Origin: Algoriphagus chordae
GTDB taxonomy: Bacteria > Bacteroidota > Bacteroidia > Cytophagales > Cyclobacteriaceae
Assembly: GCF_003254055.1 (NCBI RefSeq)
Contig: NZ_QKZT01000006.1
Location: 200,308 to 264,307 of the forward strand
DNA length: 64,000 nucleotides
Reading direction: 5' to 3'
Part shown: positions 55,660-64,000 of the stretch, in pieces
How the letters are laid out: each line of letters begins with the position of its first letter
Numbering within the stretch: the first letter of the stretch is position 1
Translations under genes and position numbers: made by a program
Notes under the pieces: model-generated
Database searches by the model: none
The model's input: the letters and a program-made list of their open reading frames with translations, nothing else
Told to the model about the DNA's origin: nothing

Positions 55660-56730
55660 CTAAAACTTCACCCCAAATCTCGCCCCCAATTCAGTTAAAT
55701 CCTTTACCACTGGATCTAGCAATGGAATTCCATCTTTCATACGAATAGCTTCCAATTCCCGCTCTGGATCTCCTGGGATCAATACCTTTTTATTTCCAGG
55801 AGTAGGTTTGGCTGTACGGAATCGCGTGATCCAATTGTCCATGTGAGCTTTAAATTCATCTGCTGGTCTAAAAGCATCTACACGCATTGCTCCGAAAAAA
55901 TGGCCAATTCCTTCTCCAACAGGATTTGGGTCTGGCTCCAAAAAAGCCACAAAAGGTGGAACCCATGGGCCATAATTGGCACCAGAAAGCACTGCCGAGA
56001 AAATATCTACAATAGAGCCTAATGCGTAGCCCTTGTGAGATCCATGCTCACGATCTCCGCCCAGGGGGAGTAAAGCTCCTCCATCTTTTACCCCAGAGGC
56101 AGAAGTGGTCTGATTCCCATCTTTGTCCTGAACCCAGCCAGTAGGCGTGTCCATTCCTTTGCGTTGTAGGATTTCCAATTTCCCATTGGCAGCCGTTGTT
56201 GTAGCCATATCAGCTACAAATGGAGGTTGGTCTTTGGCAGGTATCGCTACAGCAATAGGGTTGGTTCCTAGAAGTCTCTCCTGCGAAAAAGTAGGCGCTA
56301 CCAGTGGACTGGCATTTGTCAAAGAAATCCCAATCATATCATGGTCCAAGGCCTGCATGGCATGGTAACCTGCAATTCCATAATGATTAGAATTTTTCAC
56401 AGAAACCCAACCTGTGCCTGCAACTTTGGCCTTTTCGATCCCAACTTTCATCGCATAAGGCGCTACCACCAAGCCTAAGCCACCATCTCCATCTACCACG
56501 GCAGTGGAAGGAGTTTCGTGTACTACTCGCACATTTGGCGTAGCATTAATCCTTCCTTTTTCCCATAACCTCACATACCCAGAAAGGCGAGCAACTCCAT
56601 GACTATCTACTCCACGAAGATCTGCTGAAAGCAAAACATCTGCAGCAGTTTTGGCCTGATCTTCTGGACAGCCGATTTTGGCAAGCATGCCCAAAGTAAA
56701 TGCGTGAAGTTGTTCGTAGGAATAGGTCAT
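55660..56730 (-). CDS. Malate/L-lactate dehydrogenase family (LDH2-type) oxidoreductase
   Basis: 356 residues. Conserved SADLRGVDSHGVARLSGYV, GWVSVKNSNHYGIAGYHAMQAL, NPIAVAIPAKDQPPFVADMAT and GSHKGYALGSIVDIFSAVLSGANYG identify the Ldh_2 family, which uses NAD(P)H to reduce 2-keto acids and related substrates (malate, ureidoglycolate, 2,3-diketogulonate). The exact substrate is not predictable. Cytoplasmic; single gene. Confidence 0.9.
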   Translation of the reverse strand: MTYSYEQLHAFTLGMLAKIGCPEDQAKTAADVLLSADLRGVDSHGVARLSGYVRLWEKGRINATPNVRVVHETPSTAVVDGDGGLGLVVAPYAMKVGIEKAKVAGTGWVSVKNSNHYGIAGYHAMQALDHDMIGISLTNASPLVAPTFSQERLLGTNPIAVAIPAKDQPPFVADMATTTAANGKLEILQRKGMDTPTGWVQDKDGNQTTSASGVKDGGALLPLGGDREHGSHKGYALGSIVDIFSAVLSGANYGPWVPPFVAFLEPDPNPVGEGIGHFFGAMRVDAFRPADEFKAHMDNWITRFRTAKPTPGNKKVLIPGDPERELEAIRMKDGIPLLDPVVKDLTELGARFGVKF

Positions 56731-56797
56731 AGGAATAGGGGATTAAACTGGTGAAAACTTGCAGCCAAATATAAGAAAGGAATTTTTTTGGACTGGC

Positions 56798-57742
56798 TTA
56801 AAGGGCAGTTTGCTCAGGAATAAGTAAGGAAGCGATGGCGCCTTCTTTCAATGCGTAAGGAGAGCAAGTGATGAAATCTATATCGATGTAGCGCAAAATG
56901 AACTCAATCAAACTTGAAGCGACCACAATCATATCTACTCGCATAGGAATCATCCCTGGTATTAGCAGACGCTCTTCTTTGTTTTTACTCAAAAGCATAA
57001 GGTGAATCGCTTCGTACTCTTCTATTGGAAGTTCAAATACATGCCGTCCAGTGAGTTTGCACTGGAGCATGGATTCAAAATATATGTCCGTAAGCGTATC
57101 AAAAGTCCCTGAAGCTCCCACCAAACCAAGAGGTTTATAGGTTTTAATCGCATCAATTAATGGCTGGAGCTTTTCTCCTAAATATGCCTCAAGTTTATCA
57201 ATCTCCTCAGGAAGCATTGGGTCATGATGATGAAAAAGCTCCAACAGTCGCTGGCCACCAATTTCAAAACTTTGTTTCCAGACAGATTCCTGACTATTGC
57301 CAATAATGAATTCCACAGAACCACCACCAATGTCCATCATCAGATCGGTCTGGCCATTTAGTGAGCCAGAAAGCCGAATTCCCTCATAGATCATCTGTGC
57401 TTCTTCTGATCCAGAAAGAACTTGAATGTTTATTCCAATGGTTTCTTTGACGGTTTTGACGAAGTCCGGGCCATTTTGGGCATTTCGAACTGCGCTCGTG
57501 GCAAATGCAAAAACCTGATCAATGTGCTCGCCATTGATCAGGTTTTTGAAATGCCTGAGCGTATGAAGAGCTCGTTTTACTGCGTCTTCGGCGAGTGTAT
57601 TTTGGTTAATACCGCCTTTGCCCAACTTGACAGGGGTTTTCTCCTTGTAAATTGTATTAAAATTTACACCGTCTATTTCTACCAATAACAAATGAAATGT
57701 ATTGGTCCCCATGTCTATCACCGCTGCCTTCCGGGTATTCAT
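56798..57742 (-). CDS. Ppx/GppA family phosphatase
   Basis: 314 residues, the N-terminal ASKHA module only: IDMGTNTFHLLLVEID (phosphate-binding loop 1), FATSAVRNAQNGPDFV, SGSEEAQMIYEG and DIGGGSVEFIIGN. It lacks the C-terminal HD domain of long Ppx. Such proteins hydrolyse polyphosphate or pppGpp; which of the two cannot be decided. Single gene. Confidence 0.9.
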   Translation of the reverse strand: MNTRKAAVIDMGTNTFHLLLVEIDGVNFNTIYKEKTPVKLGKGGINQNTLAEDAVKRALHTLRHFKNLINGEHIDQVFAFATSAVRNAQNGPDFVKTVKETIGINIQVLSGSEEAQMIYEGIRLSGSLNGQTDLMMDIGGGSVEFIIGNSQESVWKQSFEIGGQRLLELFHHHDPMLPEEIDKLEAYLGEKLQPLIDAIKTYKPLGLVGASGTFDTLTDIYFESMLQCKLTGRHVFELPIEEYEAIHLMLLSKNKEERLLIPGMIPMRVDMIVVASSLIEFILRYIDIDFITCSPYALKEGAIASLLIPEQTAL

Positions 57743-58143
57743 ATACTGCCAATTTTTTCGATGGGCGAATATAGAAAGTTATTTGAAATGAGGACTTTCT
57801 ACGTAAATTTTATTACCCAGTTTTTTGAGAAAGTCTTATAGCCACAGAACGCACAGAGGTTTCGCGGAGATCCACAGAGATAATTTTAAACTGTTTTAGA
57901 TGCTTTGCTGAAAAGCTTCAAGATAGTTTTTCTGTAGAAATCCCTCTTTGTTAGTCCTGTTTAAGCTTTCCTTCCAGAGTTTCTAAGCCAAAGAGATGAG
58001 AGTTTTTAAAAAAATAGTCTCATCGATACTTACGATTGGTTATTTGTAGATGGTTTAGTGCCTACTTTTTACAAGATCCACAAATTGGACTCCTCACTTA
58101 AGCTCATTCCTTCGCATTTTTTTCCATACCTGACAAAGCCTGT
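57743..58143. repeat. 400-base spacer with periodic 'cacagag' words
   Basis: No gene seen. At 57841-57880 the words cacagaacg, cacagagg, cggagatc and cacagaga repeat at about 10 to 11-base steps. A 7-bp inverted repeat GATGAGA / TCTCATC lies near 57996-58025. The end of the spacer leads into the acyl-CoA carboxyltransferase promoter. Confidence 0.5.
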
Positions 58144-58151
58144 TATATTTG
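58144..58151 (+). promoter_or_regulatory. -7 element of the acyl-CoA carboxyltransferase promoter
   Basis: TATATTTG, perfect match, 22 bases before ATG 58173. A TTG start codon at 58149 would lie inside it and is rejected. Confidence 0.5.
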
Positions 58152-58172
58152 AGCAAGTCTAAAAACTATCGT

Positions 58173-59756
58173 ATGAGCAAACAGGATAAACCCAATTATA
58201 CTTTACCCGGAAAAGAGGGTAAGATCGAGTTGCTAAAAAAGAAAAATGCTGAAGCTCTTCTAGGTGGAGGCGAAAATCGAATAGCTTCCCAACATAAGAA
58301 AGGGAAGCTTACTGCTCGTGAGCGTGTGGACTTGCTGATGGATGAGGGGACCTTTCAGGAGATTGACAAATTCGTGATGCATAGAGCGAAGGATTTTGGC
58401 CTGGACAAAGAGCATTATCTCGGAGATGGTGTGATCACAGGCTATGGCGAAGTCAATGGGCGATTGGTTTACATTTTTTCGCAGGACTTTACTGTTTTCG
58501 GAGGATCACTTTCCGAAACACATGCTGAAAAAATCTGCAAAATCATGGATATGGCCATGAAGAATGGCGCACCGGTGATCGGCTTGAATGATTCAGGCGG
58601 AGCAAGGATCCAAGAAGGAGTGAATTCATTGGGAGGCTACGCAGATATATTTTATAGGAATACGCTTGCTTCCGGCGTGGTACCACAGATTTCCGCGATC
58701 ATGGGCCCATGTGCTGGAGGAGCAGTTTATTCACCTGCGATTACAGACTTTATATTAATGGTGGAAAACACCTCCTATATGTTTGTCACCGGGCCAAATG
58801 TGGTGAAGACGGTGACTCAGGAAAATGTCACGGCAGAGGAACTAGGTGGCGCTTCAGCCCATAGTACCAAAAGCGGTGTTACGCATTTTGCCTGCGCCAA
58901 TGAGTTGGAATGCATTCAGCATGTGAAGAAGATCTTGAGCTATATGCCTCAAAACTGCGAGGAAATTGCTCCTGTTTATCCCTACGAAATGTTGGAGAAT
59001 GAAAGTAGAGCTGAACTGGATAGCTTGATTCCTGAAAATCCCAATCATCCTTATGATATCCGCGATGCTGTAATAGGTATTGTGGATGAGGATTCATTCT
59101 TGGAAGTTCATGAGAATTTTGCTGATAATATCGTGGTGGGTTTTGCGAGAATAGCTGGCCGAAGTATAGGTGTAGTCGGAAATCAACCCCAGTCTATGGC
59201 AGGTGTCTTGGACAATGACGCTTCTGTCAAAGCGGCAAGATTTGTGCGAACCTGTGATAGCTTCAATGTTCCGTTGCTCGTTTTGGTGGATGTTCCTGGC
59301 TTTTTGCCTGGTACAGATCAAGAGTGGAATGGAATAATTACGAATGGAGCAAAATTGCTCTATGCCTTTTCTGAAGCGACTGTTCCTAGAATTACGGTTA
59401 TCACAAGGAAAGCTTATGGTGGAGCCTATGATGTAATGAATTCAAAACATATCGGAGCTGATCTGAATTTTGCCTGGCCGACTGCTGAAATTGCGGTAAT
59501 GGGAGCGAAGGGAGCTTCTGAGATTATTTTCAAGAAAGAAATCGCTGAAGCTGAAGATCCGGAATCCAAACTTCAGGAGAAAGTAGATGAATACACATCA
59601 AAATTTGCTAACCCTTATCGCGCAGCCCATCGAGGTTTCATAGATGAGGTTATTATGCCATCCGACACTCGAATCAAATTAATCAAAGCCTTCAAAATGC
59701 TAGAAAACAAGGTTGATAAAATCCCAAGGAAGAAGCATGGGAATATACCTTTGTAA
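58173..59756 (+). CDS. Acyl-CoA carboxylase, carboxyltransferase (beta) subunit
   Basis: 527 residues of the propionyl-CoA/methylmalonyl-CoA carboxyltransferase type. Landmarks: [35 protein letters not shown], the acyl-CoA oxyanion segment [40 protein letters not shown], and [17 protein letters not shown]. No biotin carboxylase or biotin carrier gene is adjacent, so it must pair with subunits encoded elsewhere, or act as a decarboxylase-type 12S subunit. Next gene on the same strand is an M42 peptidase, 35 bases on. Confidence 0.93.
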   Translation: MSKQDKPNYTLPGKEGKIELLKKKNAEALLGGGENRIASQHKKGKLTARERVDLLMDEGTFQEIDKFVMHRAKDFGLDKEHYLGDGVITGYGEVNGRLVYIFSQDFTVFGGSLSETHAEKICKIMDMAMKNGAPVIGLNDSGGARIQEGVNSLGGYADIFYRNTLASGVVPQISAIMGPCAGGAVYSPAITDFILMVENTSYMFVTGPNVVKTVTQENVTAEELGGASAHSTKSGVTHFACANELECIQHVKKILSYMPQNCEEIAPVYPYEMLENESRAELDSLIPENPNHPYDIRDAVIGIVDEDSFLEVHENFADNIVVGFARIAGRSIGVVGNQPQSMAGVLDNDASVKAARFVRTCDSFNVPLLVLVDVPGFLPGTDQEWNGIITNGAKLLYAFSEATVPRITVITRKAYGGAYDVMNSKHIGADLNFAWPTAEIAVMGAKGASEIIFKKEIAEAEDPESKLQEKVDEYTSKFANPYRAAHRGFIDEVIMPSDTRIKLIKAFKMLENKVDKIPRKKHGNIPL

Positions 59757-59791
59757 TAAATTCAATTATCAATTTTCAAATACAATTTTCA

Positions 59792-60856
59792 ATGGATTCG
59801 AATACCTTTTTATATAAATACTTAAATAATGCTTCCCCGACAGGCTTCGAAGCTTCAGGGCAGCAGATTTGGCTGGATTACATCAAACCCTTTGTAGATG
59901 ATTATTTCACTGACAATTACGGGACGGCGGTTGCAGTAATTAACCCGAAGGCCGAATTTAAGGTGGTAATCGAAGCACATGCTGATGAGATCAGCTGGTT
60001 TGTAAATTACATCAAAGAGGATGGTTACATCTATGTCCGTCGCAATGGAGGCTCGGATCACATGATCGCTCCATCCATGCGTGTGAATATTCACACGGAC
60101 AAAGGAATGCTTCCAGGTGTTTTTGGTTGGCCAGCAATACATGTGCGGAAGGATGGGAAAGAAGATACCCCAACTTTGGATAATATTTTCATCGATGTAG
60201 GCGCTAGGTCCAAAGAGGAAGTGGAAGAAATGGGGATTCACGTAGGTTGTGTGATTACCTTCAAAGATGAGTTGACCGAATTGAATGGGAAATTCTACTC
60301 AGGCAGAGCGCTCGACAATAGAATCGGCGGGTATATGATTGCTCAGGTTGCCAAAAGACTCAAGGAGAATAAAAAGAAATTGCCTTTTGGACTTTATATA
60401 GTAAATGCAGTGCAAGAGGAAATTGGTCTTCGTGGCGCACAAATGATCGCTGCCAAAATCAAACCTAATGCAGCAATTATCACAGACGTTTGTCATGATA
60501 CTACCGCTCCTTTATATAATAAGGTGACAAGTGGAGATTTCACCGCAGGCAAAGGGCCTGTTTTGCCAGTAGGCGCGTCTATTCACAAAAAGCTCTTGGA
60601 TCTGATTATTGATACTGCCAAAAAGAAAGATATTCCTTTTCAGAGATCTGTTGCTTCACGTGTGACTGGCACAGACACGGATGCTTTTGCCTACTCTAAC
60701 GAGGGCGTACCATCAGCTTTGATTTCCCTTCCTTTGAAATACATGCATACTACCGTAGAGACTGCTAGCAAAGATGACATCGATCAGTTGATTAACTTGA
60801 TGTATGAGTTCTTGGTAGATTTTGATCCGACATTTGATTTCAGATATATAAAATGA
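59792..60856 (+). CDS. M42 family metallopeptidase (glutamyl aminopeptidase type)
   Basis: 354 residues. Two-zinc aminopeptidase ligands appear at EAHADEIS (His and Asp), ALDNRIGG (Asp), VQEEIGLRG (Glu-Glu), TDVCHDT (Asp) and KYMHTTVE (His). Members trim N-terminal residues from peptides as large tetrahedral oligomers. The spacer before it carries 'caatttt' repeats (59761-59790). Cytoplasmic; no signal peptide. Confidence 0.93.
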   Translation: MDSNTFLYKYLNNASPTGFEASGQQIWLDYIKPFVDDYFTDNYGTAVAVINPKAEFKVVIEAHADEISWFVNYIKEDGYIYVRRNGGSDHMIAPSMRVNIHTDKGMLPGVFGWPAIHVRKDGKEDTPTLDNIFIDVGARSKEEVEEMGIHVGCVITFKDELTELNGKFYSGRALDNRIGGYMIAQVAKRLKENKKKLPFGLYIVNAVQEEIGLRGAQMIAAKIKPNAAIITDVCHDTTAPLYNKVTSGDFTAGKGPVLPVGASIHKKLLDLIIDTAKKKDIPFQRSVASRVTGTDTDAFAYSNEGVPSALISLPLKYMHTTVETASKDDIDQLINLMYEFLVDFDPTFDFRYIK

Positions 60857-60861
60857 GCCAA

Positions 60862-60915
60862 TAGCTAATGGACCATAGTGGATGGTACCCATGAACTATG
60901 GGCTATATTCTATAA
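60862..60915. repeat. Inverted and self-similar words 'ccatag/ctatgg'
   Basis: Nested inverted repeats: ATAGC ... GCTAT (60867, 60903) and CCATAG ... CTATGG (60874, 60897), with atgg recurring between. It fills the gap between the M42 gene and the BtuF-like gene. Confidence 0.5.
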
Positions 60916-60921
60916 GTCAAA

Positions 60922-61680
60922 ATGCATTTTACAGACCAACTCAAGCGTAGCATCTCACTTCCTGCTCCTCCTCAACGGATCATTTCACTTGTTCCATCTC
61001 AGACGGAGCTTTTGGTCGATTTGGGTTTGGAGGATAGAATAGTAGGAGTGACCAAATTCTGTGTGCATCCTGTAGGTCTTCGCAAAGCAAAAACCATTGT
61101 TGGCGGAACGAAGAATTACCGAATGGATGTGATAGAATCCTTGCAGCCAGATTTGATTATTGGCAACAAGGAGGAAAATGAGCAGTCTGGGATCGAGTAC
61201 TTGATGAAAAAGTATCCAGTATGGATGAGTGATATCTATACTTTGGAGGATAGTTTGGAGATGATTTCGAGTTTGGGGCGCATGCTTGGAGCTAAGGTGA
61301 AAGCTGAGCAAATCATTAATCAGTTGAGATCTGACTTTGCTTTTCCATTGCACCAGAAGGGGACTGCTGTCTACTTGATTTGGAAGGATCCTATTATGGT
61401 AGCCGGGGCAGATACCTTTATTAATAAGATGATGGGGTTTGCAGGCTTTGATAACTTGATCCAAAGCTCACGTTACCCGCAGCTTAGCAATGAGGAATTA
61501 ATTGAACTTGCTCCCGAATTCCTTTTACTCAGTTCGGAACCATATCCATTTAAAGATACTCATATACAGGATTTTCAATCAGTTTTACCGAAGGCTAAAA
61601 TAAAACTGGTAGATGGCGAGATATTCTCATGGTACGGAAGTAGACTACTTAGGGCAAAAGAATATTGCGATACTTTATAA
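60922..61680 (+). CDS. BtuF-like helical-backbone metal receptor without signal peptide
   Basis: 252 residues of the periplasmic-binding-protein type used for vitamin B12 and iron complexes: PPQRIISLVPSQTELLVDLGLEDRIVGVTKFC, LQPDLIIGNKEEN and DIYTLEDSLEMISSLGRMLG are typical. It starts MHFTDQLKRSISL with no signal peptide or lipobox, so it is cytoplasmic unless the start is wrong; no upstream in-frame signal is seen. No transporter gene is adjacent. Ligand unknown. Confidence 0.85.
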   Translation: MHFTDQLKRSISLPAPPQRIISLVPSQTELLVDLGLEDRIVGVTKFCVHPVGLRKAKTIVGGTKNYRMDVIESLQPDLIIGNKEENEQSGIEYLMKKYPVWMSDIYTLEDSLEMISSLGRMLGAKVKAEQIINQLRSDFAFPLHQKGTAVYLIWKDPIMVAGADTFINKMMGFAGFDNLIQSSRYPQLSNEELIELAPEFLLLSSEPYPFKDTHIQDFQSVLPKAKIKLVDGEIFSWYGSRLLRAKEYCDTL

Positions 61681-61803
61681 ACTTTAAGTGCTATGAAAGC
61701 GTATTTCAAAAGTAATACTTGTGAAAAAATATATTTAGCTGAGAAACTTTCTTAAAAAAATCAATTAACTTTTGAGTCCAATTAGTTTGAAACTTATTAA
61801 AAT

Positions 61804-62568
61804 ATGAAAAATACACGATTTGCATGGGTAGCATTGTTTGCCCTAGCTTGGTCATGTGGACCAAAGACAGTAGAGGAAACTGTGACCGAAACTATAGTTG
61901 AGGAGGTCCCAGTAGCAGAAAACTCATTGACAGAGGAAGAAAAGGCTGATGGCTGGATGCTTCTTTTTGATGGTACAAATACTGATGGCTGGAGAGCATT
62001 TAATGGAGATAGTTTTCCTTCTGAAGGCTGGACAGTAGAAGATGGTGCATTGAAAGCATTGGGCAAGGGTGGAGACATCGGAGGAGATATTGTGTTTGGC
62101 GCCACAGAGTTTGAGCAGTTTGAGATGGAATGGACCTGGAAAATTGCTCCTGGAGGAAATAGTGGTGTGCTTTATCACGTGGTAGAAGATCCTAAATACA
62201 AGGCTCCGTATGAGACAGGTCCAGAATATCAGATGATCGATCAATTAGGTTTCCCTGATCCATTGGAAAAGTGGCAATCAATTGGTGCAGATTATGCAAT
62301 GACCGAACCTAATTACGAAGGAGTAGTTAAGCCAGCAGGAGAGTGGAATACATCAAAAATCATTTTCTCAGAAGAAGGTTCTAGCTATTACTTGAATGGG
62401 CAAAAGACTGTGGAGTTCGTTCCCTACTCTGAAGCATGGACAGCTGCACGTAATTCTGGTAAGTGGAATGATTTCCCTGATTATGCCATTGCCAAAACTG
62501 GCTTGATCTCTCTTCAGGATCATGGTGCAGAGACTTGGTTCAAAAACATTAAAATAAGAAAACTGTAA
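61804..62568 (+). CDS. Lipoprotein with DUF1080 (3-keto-disaccharide hydrolase) domain
   Basis: 254 residues. Lipoprotein signal (FALAWSCGP, lipidated Cys), a Thr/Glu/Val-rich linker (about 20-45), then a DUF1080 jelly roll: WMLLFDGTNTDGWRAF, WTVEDGALKALGKG, PGGNSGVLYHV, GPEYQMIDQLG and ISLQDHGAETWFKNIKIRKL. Surface or periplasmic sugar metabolism is likely. Co-directional with another DUF1080 gene 105 bases downstream; the two are not close copies. Confidence 0.9.
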   Translation: MKNTRFAWVALFALAWSCGPKTVEETVTETIVEEVPVAENSLTEEEKADGWMLLFDGTNTDGWRAFNGDSFPSEGWTVEDGALKALGKGGDIGGDIVFGATEFEQFEMEWTWKIAPGGNSGVLYHVVEDPKYKAPYETGPEYQMIDQLGFPDPLEKWQSIGADYAMTEPNYEGVVKPAGEWNTSKIIFSEEGSSYYLNGQKTVEFVPYSEAWTAARNSGKWNDFPDYAIAKTGLISLQDHGAETWFKNIKIRKL

Positions 62569-62673
62569 TTCTGAAGCTTTCCGTGATTATGCGGAGATAA
62601 ATTTACATTACATGTGAGACTGCTGTCCGACTATAGCCGGGCAATTGACATTTGAATGACAAAATATAAACAT

Positions 62674-63270
62674 ATGAAAAAGGTATTAGTGGCGATGCTA
62701 TTGTTAGCATCAGTGAATTTTGCGTATGCGCAGAAGAAAGTTAAACTCTTCAACGGTAAAGATCTTTCGGGATGGACCGTTTATGGTACAGAGAAATGGT
62801 ACGTGGAAGATGGATTGTTGATTTCTGAAAGTGGTCCTGACAAAGCCTATGGCTATTTGGGTACTGATGAGGAGTATGATGATTTTGAAATCACACTGGA
62901 ATTCAAGCAAGAAGCCAACGGTAACTCTGGTGTATTTATCAGATCTACAGTAGATGGAACGAAGGTTTCAGGATGGCAGGTAGAGGTAGCGCCTCCAGGT
63001 CATGACACTGGTGGAATCTATGAATCCTACGGTAGAGGATGGTTGGTGAAGCCAGATCCGGAAAAAGACAAGTATTTGAAGTTCGGCGAATGGAACAAAA
63101 TGAAGATTGTTGTCAAAGGAGATAATGTTACTTCCTACTTGAATGGTCATGAGATGGTGAACTTCACAGATGCCAAAATTGGTGAAGGAAAAGGTGGCGT
63201 TTGCCTTCAGATCCACGATGGTGGAGGGATTAAGGTCTATTGGAAAAATATTGTATTGAAAAAGCTATAA
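62674..63270 (+). CDS. Secreted DUF1080 domain protein
   Basis: 198 residues from ATG 62674: signal peptide MKKVLVAMLLLASVNFAYA, then DUF1080: VKLFNGKDLSGWTVYG, WYVEDGLLISESG, ANGNSGVFIRSTVDG, SGWQVEVAPPG and CLQIHDGGGIKVYWKNIVLKKL. The in-frame ATG at 62656 would add six residues ahead of a good signal and is not preferred. Third DUF1080 gene of the window; ends at a strong terminator. Confidence 0.9.
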   Translation: MKKVLVAMLLLASVNFAYAQKKVKLFNGKDLSGWTVYGTEKWYVEDGLLISESGPDKAYGYLGTDEEYDDFEITLEFKQEANGNSGVFIRSTVDGTKVSGWQVEVAPPGHDTGGIYESYGRGWLVKPDPEKDKYLKFGEWNKMKIVVKGDNVTSYLNGHEMVNFTDAKIGEGKGGVCLQIHDGGGIKVYWKNIVLKKL

Positions 63271-63290
63271 TATTCCAACAACTATAGATG

Positions 63291-63325
63291 AAACGCCCTG
63301 ATGATTGAGTCATCAGGGCGTTTTT
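63291..63325 (+). terminator. Terminator after the last DUF1080 gene
   Basis: ACGCCCTGATGA / TCATCAGGGCGT perfect stem with a short loop, followed by a T run. Separates the protein genes from the rRNA leader. Confidence 0.9.
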
Positions 63326-63396
63326 ATTTTGTAGAAACTTTTCCCTGTCTCTATCAGTACTTTATGTAAAAAGGAGTTAAATCTCAAAGAAATCTA

Positions 63397-63426
63397 TTGT
63401 CTCTAAAATAAAAAGGTAGATATTTG
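63397..63426 (+). promoter_or_regulatory. rrn promoter P1
   Basis: TTG (63397-63399), 19-base spacer, GATATTTG (63419-63426; 6 of 8 matches), then GCACTCCC as in P2 and P3. Confidence 0.5.
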
Positions 63427-63534
63427 CACTCCCAAACGAGGCGAACGGCTGAGGGGAATGAACGGAGAGCGGTTCAAAAAAGTATTGAAAAACATTTAAT
63501 TTTGCGAGAGGCTAGGAAGTCAAGAATGAGTTCT

Positions 63535-63565
63535 TACCTTTGCGCTCCCTTCGGCAGGAAGGGAG
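63535..63565 (+). promoter_or_regulatory. rrn promoter P2 with initial hairpin
   Basis: TACCTTTG (63535-63542), then GCGCTCCC. An 8-bp hairpin CTCCCTTC / GAAGGGAG (63545-63565) begins at about the transcription start. The -33 element is not clear. Confidence 0.5.
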
Positions 63566-63623
63566 ATAAAGCGGAGAGGGCTTAGTTTCTCAAAAACTTT
63601 AAAATTAAATATGGCAACAGGTA

Positions 63624-63675
63624 TTGCGGATTAAAAATAATCATTTACCTTTGCACTCCCTTCAGCAAGGAAGGG
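63624..63675 (+). promoter_or_regulatory. rrn promoter P3 with initial hairpin
   Basis: TTG (63624-63626), 19-base spacer, TACCTTTG (63646-63653), then GCACTCCCTTC with a 6-bp hairpin CCCTTC / GAAGGG (63658-63675). Best match to the phylum consensus of the three. Confidence 0.65.
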
Positions 63676-63738
63676 GAAAAACGGAGCGAAAGTCGAGAGA
63701 TAACAGCAGCCGACCAGCGCCACAAATGAGTGGTACTA

Positions 63739-63750
63739 AGTTCTTTGAAG
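63739..63750 (+). promoter_or_regulatory. BoxA-like antitermination site in the rrn leader
   Basis: AGTTCTTTGAAG resembles the BoxA core of rRNA leaders (NusB-S10 binding) and is placed about 100 bases before the 16S gene. Confidence 0.45.
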
Positions 63751-63851
63751 TGATGTAAGACGAAAAAAAATAGTAACCTGAGAACAGACAGGGAGAGGCT
63801 TATAGAATTTGCTTCGTGCGGTTTTATAGGCAGTGTATAAATAATGATAAT

Positions 63852-64000
<149 letters not shown>

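Overview
The window looks like a chromosomal segment of a Bacteroidota bacterium, most likely order Cytophagales and close to Cyclobacteriaceae/Algoriphagus. That placement is an inference. It rests on the start of a 16S rRNA gene at the right edge, repeated promoter elements of the phylum type (TTG, about 19 nt, TAnnTTTG), near absence of Shine-Dalgarno sequences, an Nqr sodium pump, and phylum-typical families (DUF1080, DUF4221, Tat-exported Gfo/Idh/MocA oxidoreductases). No transposase, phage, CRISPR array or tRNA gene was seen.

Layout. 1-2.3 kb: 3' part of obgE, then grpE and dnaJ. 2.3-5.5 kb: a secreted protein and a NatAB-like ABC exporter. 5.6-7.5 kb: dps and an orphan histidine kinase. 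7.8-13.3 kb: prfC, a small membrane protein, adenine deaminase, cmk and ispH. 13.3-18 kb: nqrABCDE, with no nqrF next to it. 18-22.9 kb: a DUF1080 protein, a DUF502 protein, a PD40 protein, the selenium pair mnmH-selD, and trxA. 23-27.4 kb: dnaE with a fused N-terminal proofreading exonuclease. 27.6-29.4 kb: a markedly AT-rich cassette of a four-cysteine secreted peptide, a DUF4221-type lipoprotein and a CxxC thioredoxin-like lipoprotein. 29.7-36.8 kb: rsmG, an ECF sigma factor and a glycosyltransferase on one strand, tgt, lptF/G and a DMT transporter on the other, a PemK/MazF-type toxin-antitoxin pair, and ispE. 37-48.7 kb: a complete branched-chain amino acid operon, ilvD-ilvB-(small ORF)-ilvN-ilvC-leuA-leuC-leuD-(citramalate synthase-like)-leuB. 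48.7-63.3 kb: a PHP lipoprotein, a TruA-like enzyme, a GNAT, tandem Gfo/Idh/MocA paralogues, small membrane proteins, a malate/lactate dehydrogenase, Ppx, an acyl-CoA carboxyltransferase, an M42 peptidase, a BtuF-like protein and two more DUF1080 proteins. 63.4 kb to the end: a three-promoter leader and the 5' end of 16S rRNA.

Most striking: the ilv/leu operon is preceded by a textbook attenuator. It has a phylum-type promoter, a 16-codon leader peptide (MYKVVILLSVIILIGF, ten branched-chain residues), and three mutually exclusive 10-nt pairing segments ending in a U-tract terminator just before ilvD. Ribosome stalling at Val/Ile/Leu codons would favour the antiterminator, giving one control point for all three amino acids. 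Other points worth a look are the AT-rich Cys-peptide cassette with an apparent non-AUG start, a 28-codon frame exactly filling the ilvB-ilvN gap, the missing nqrF, a rare strong Shine-Dalgarno before nqrC, and intergenic spacers that each echo their own short word.
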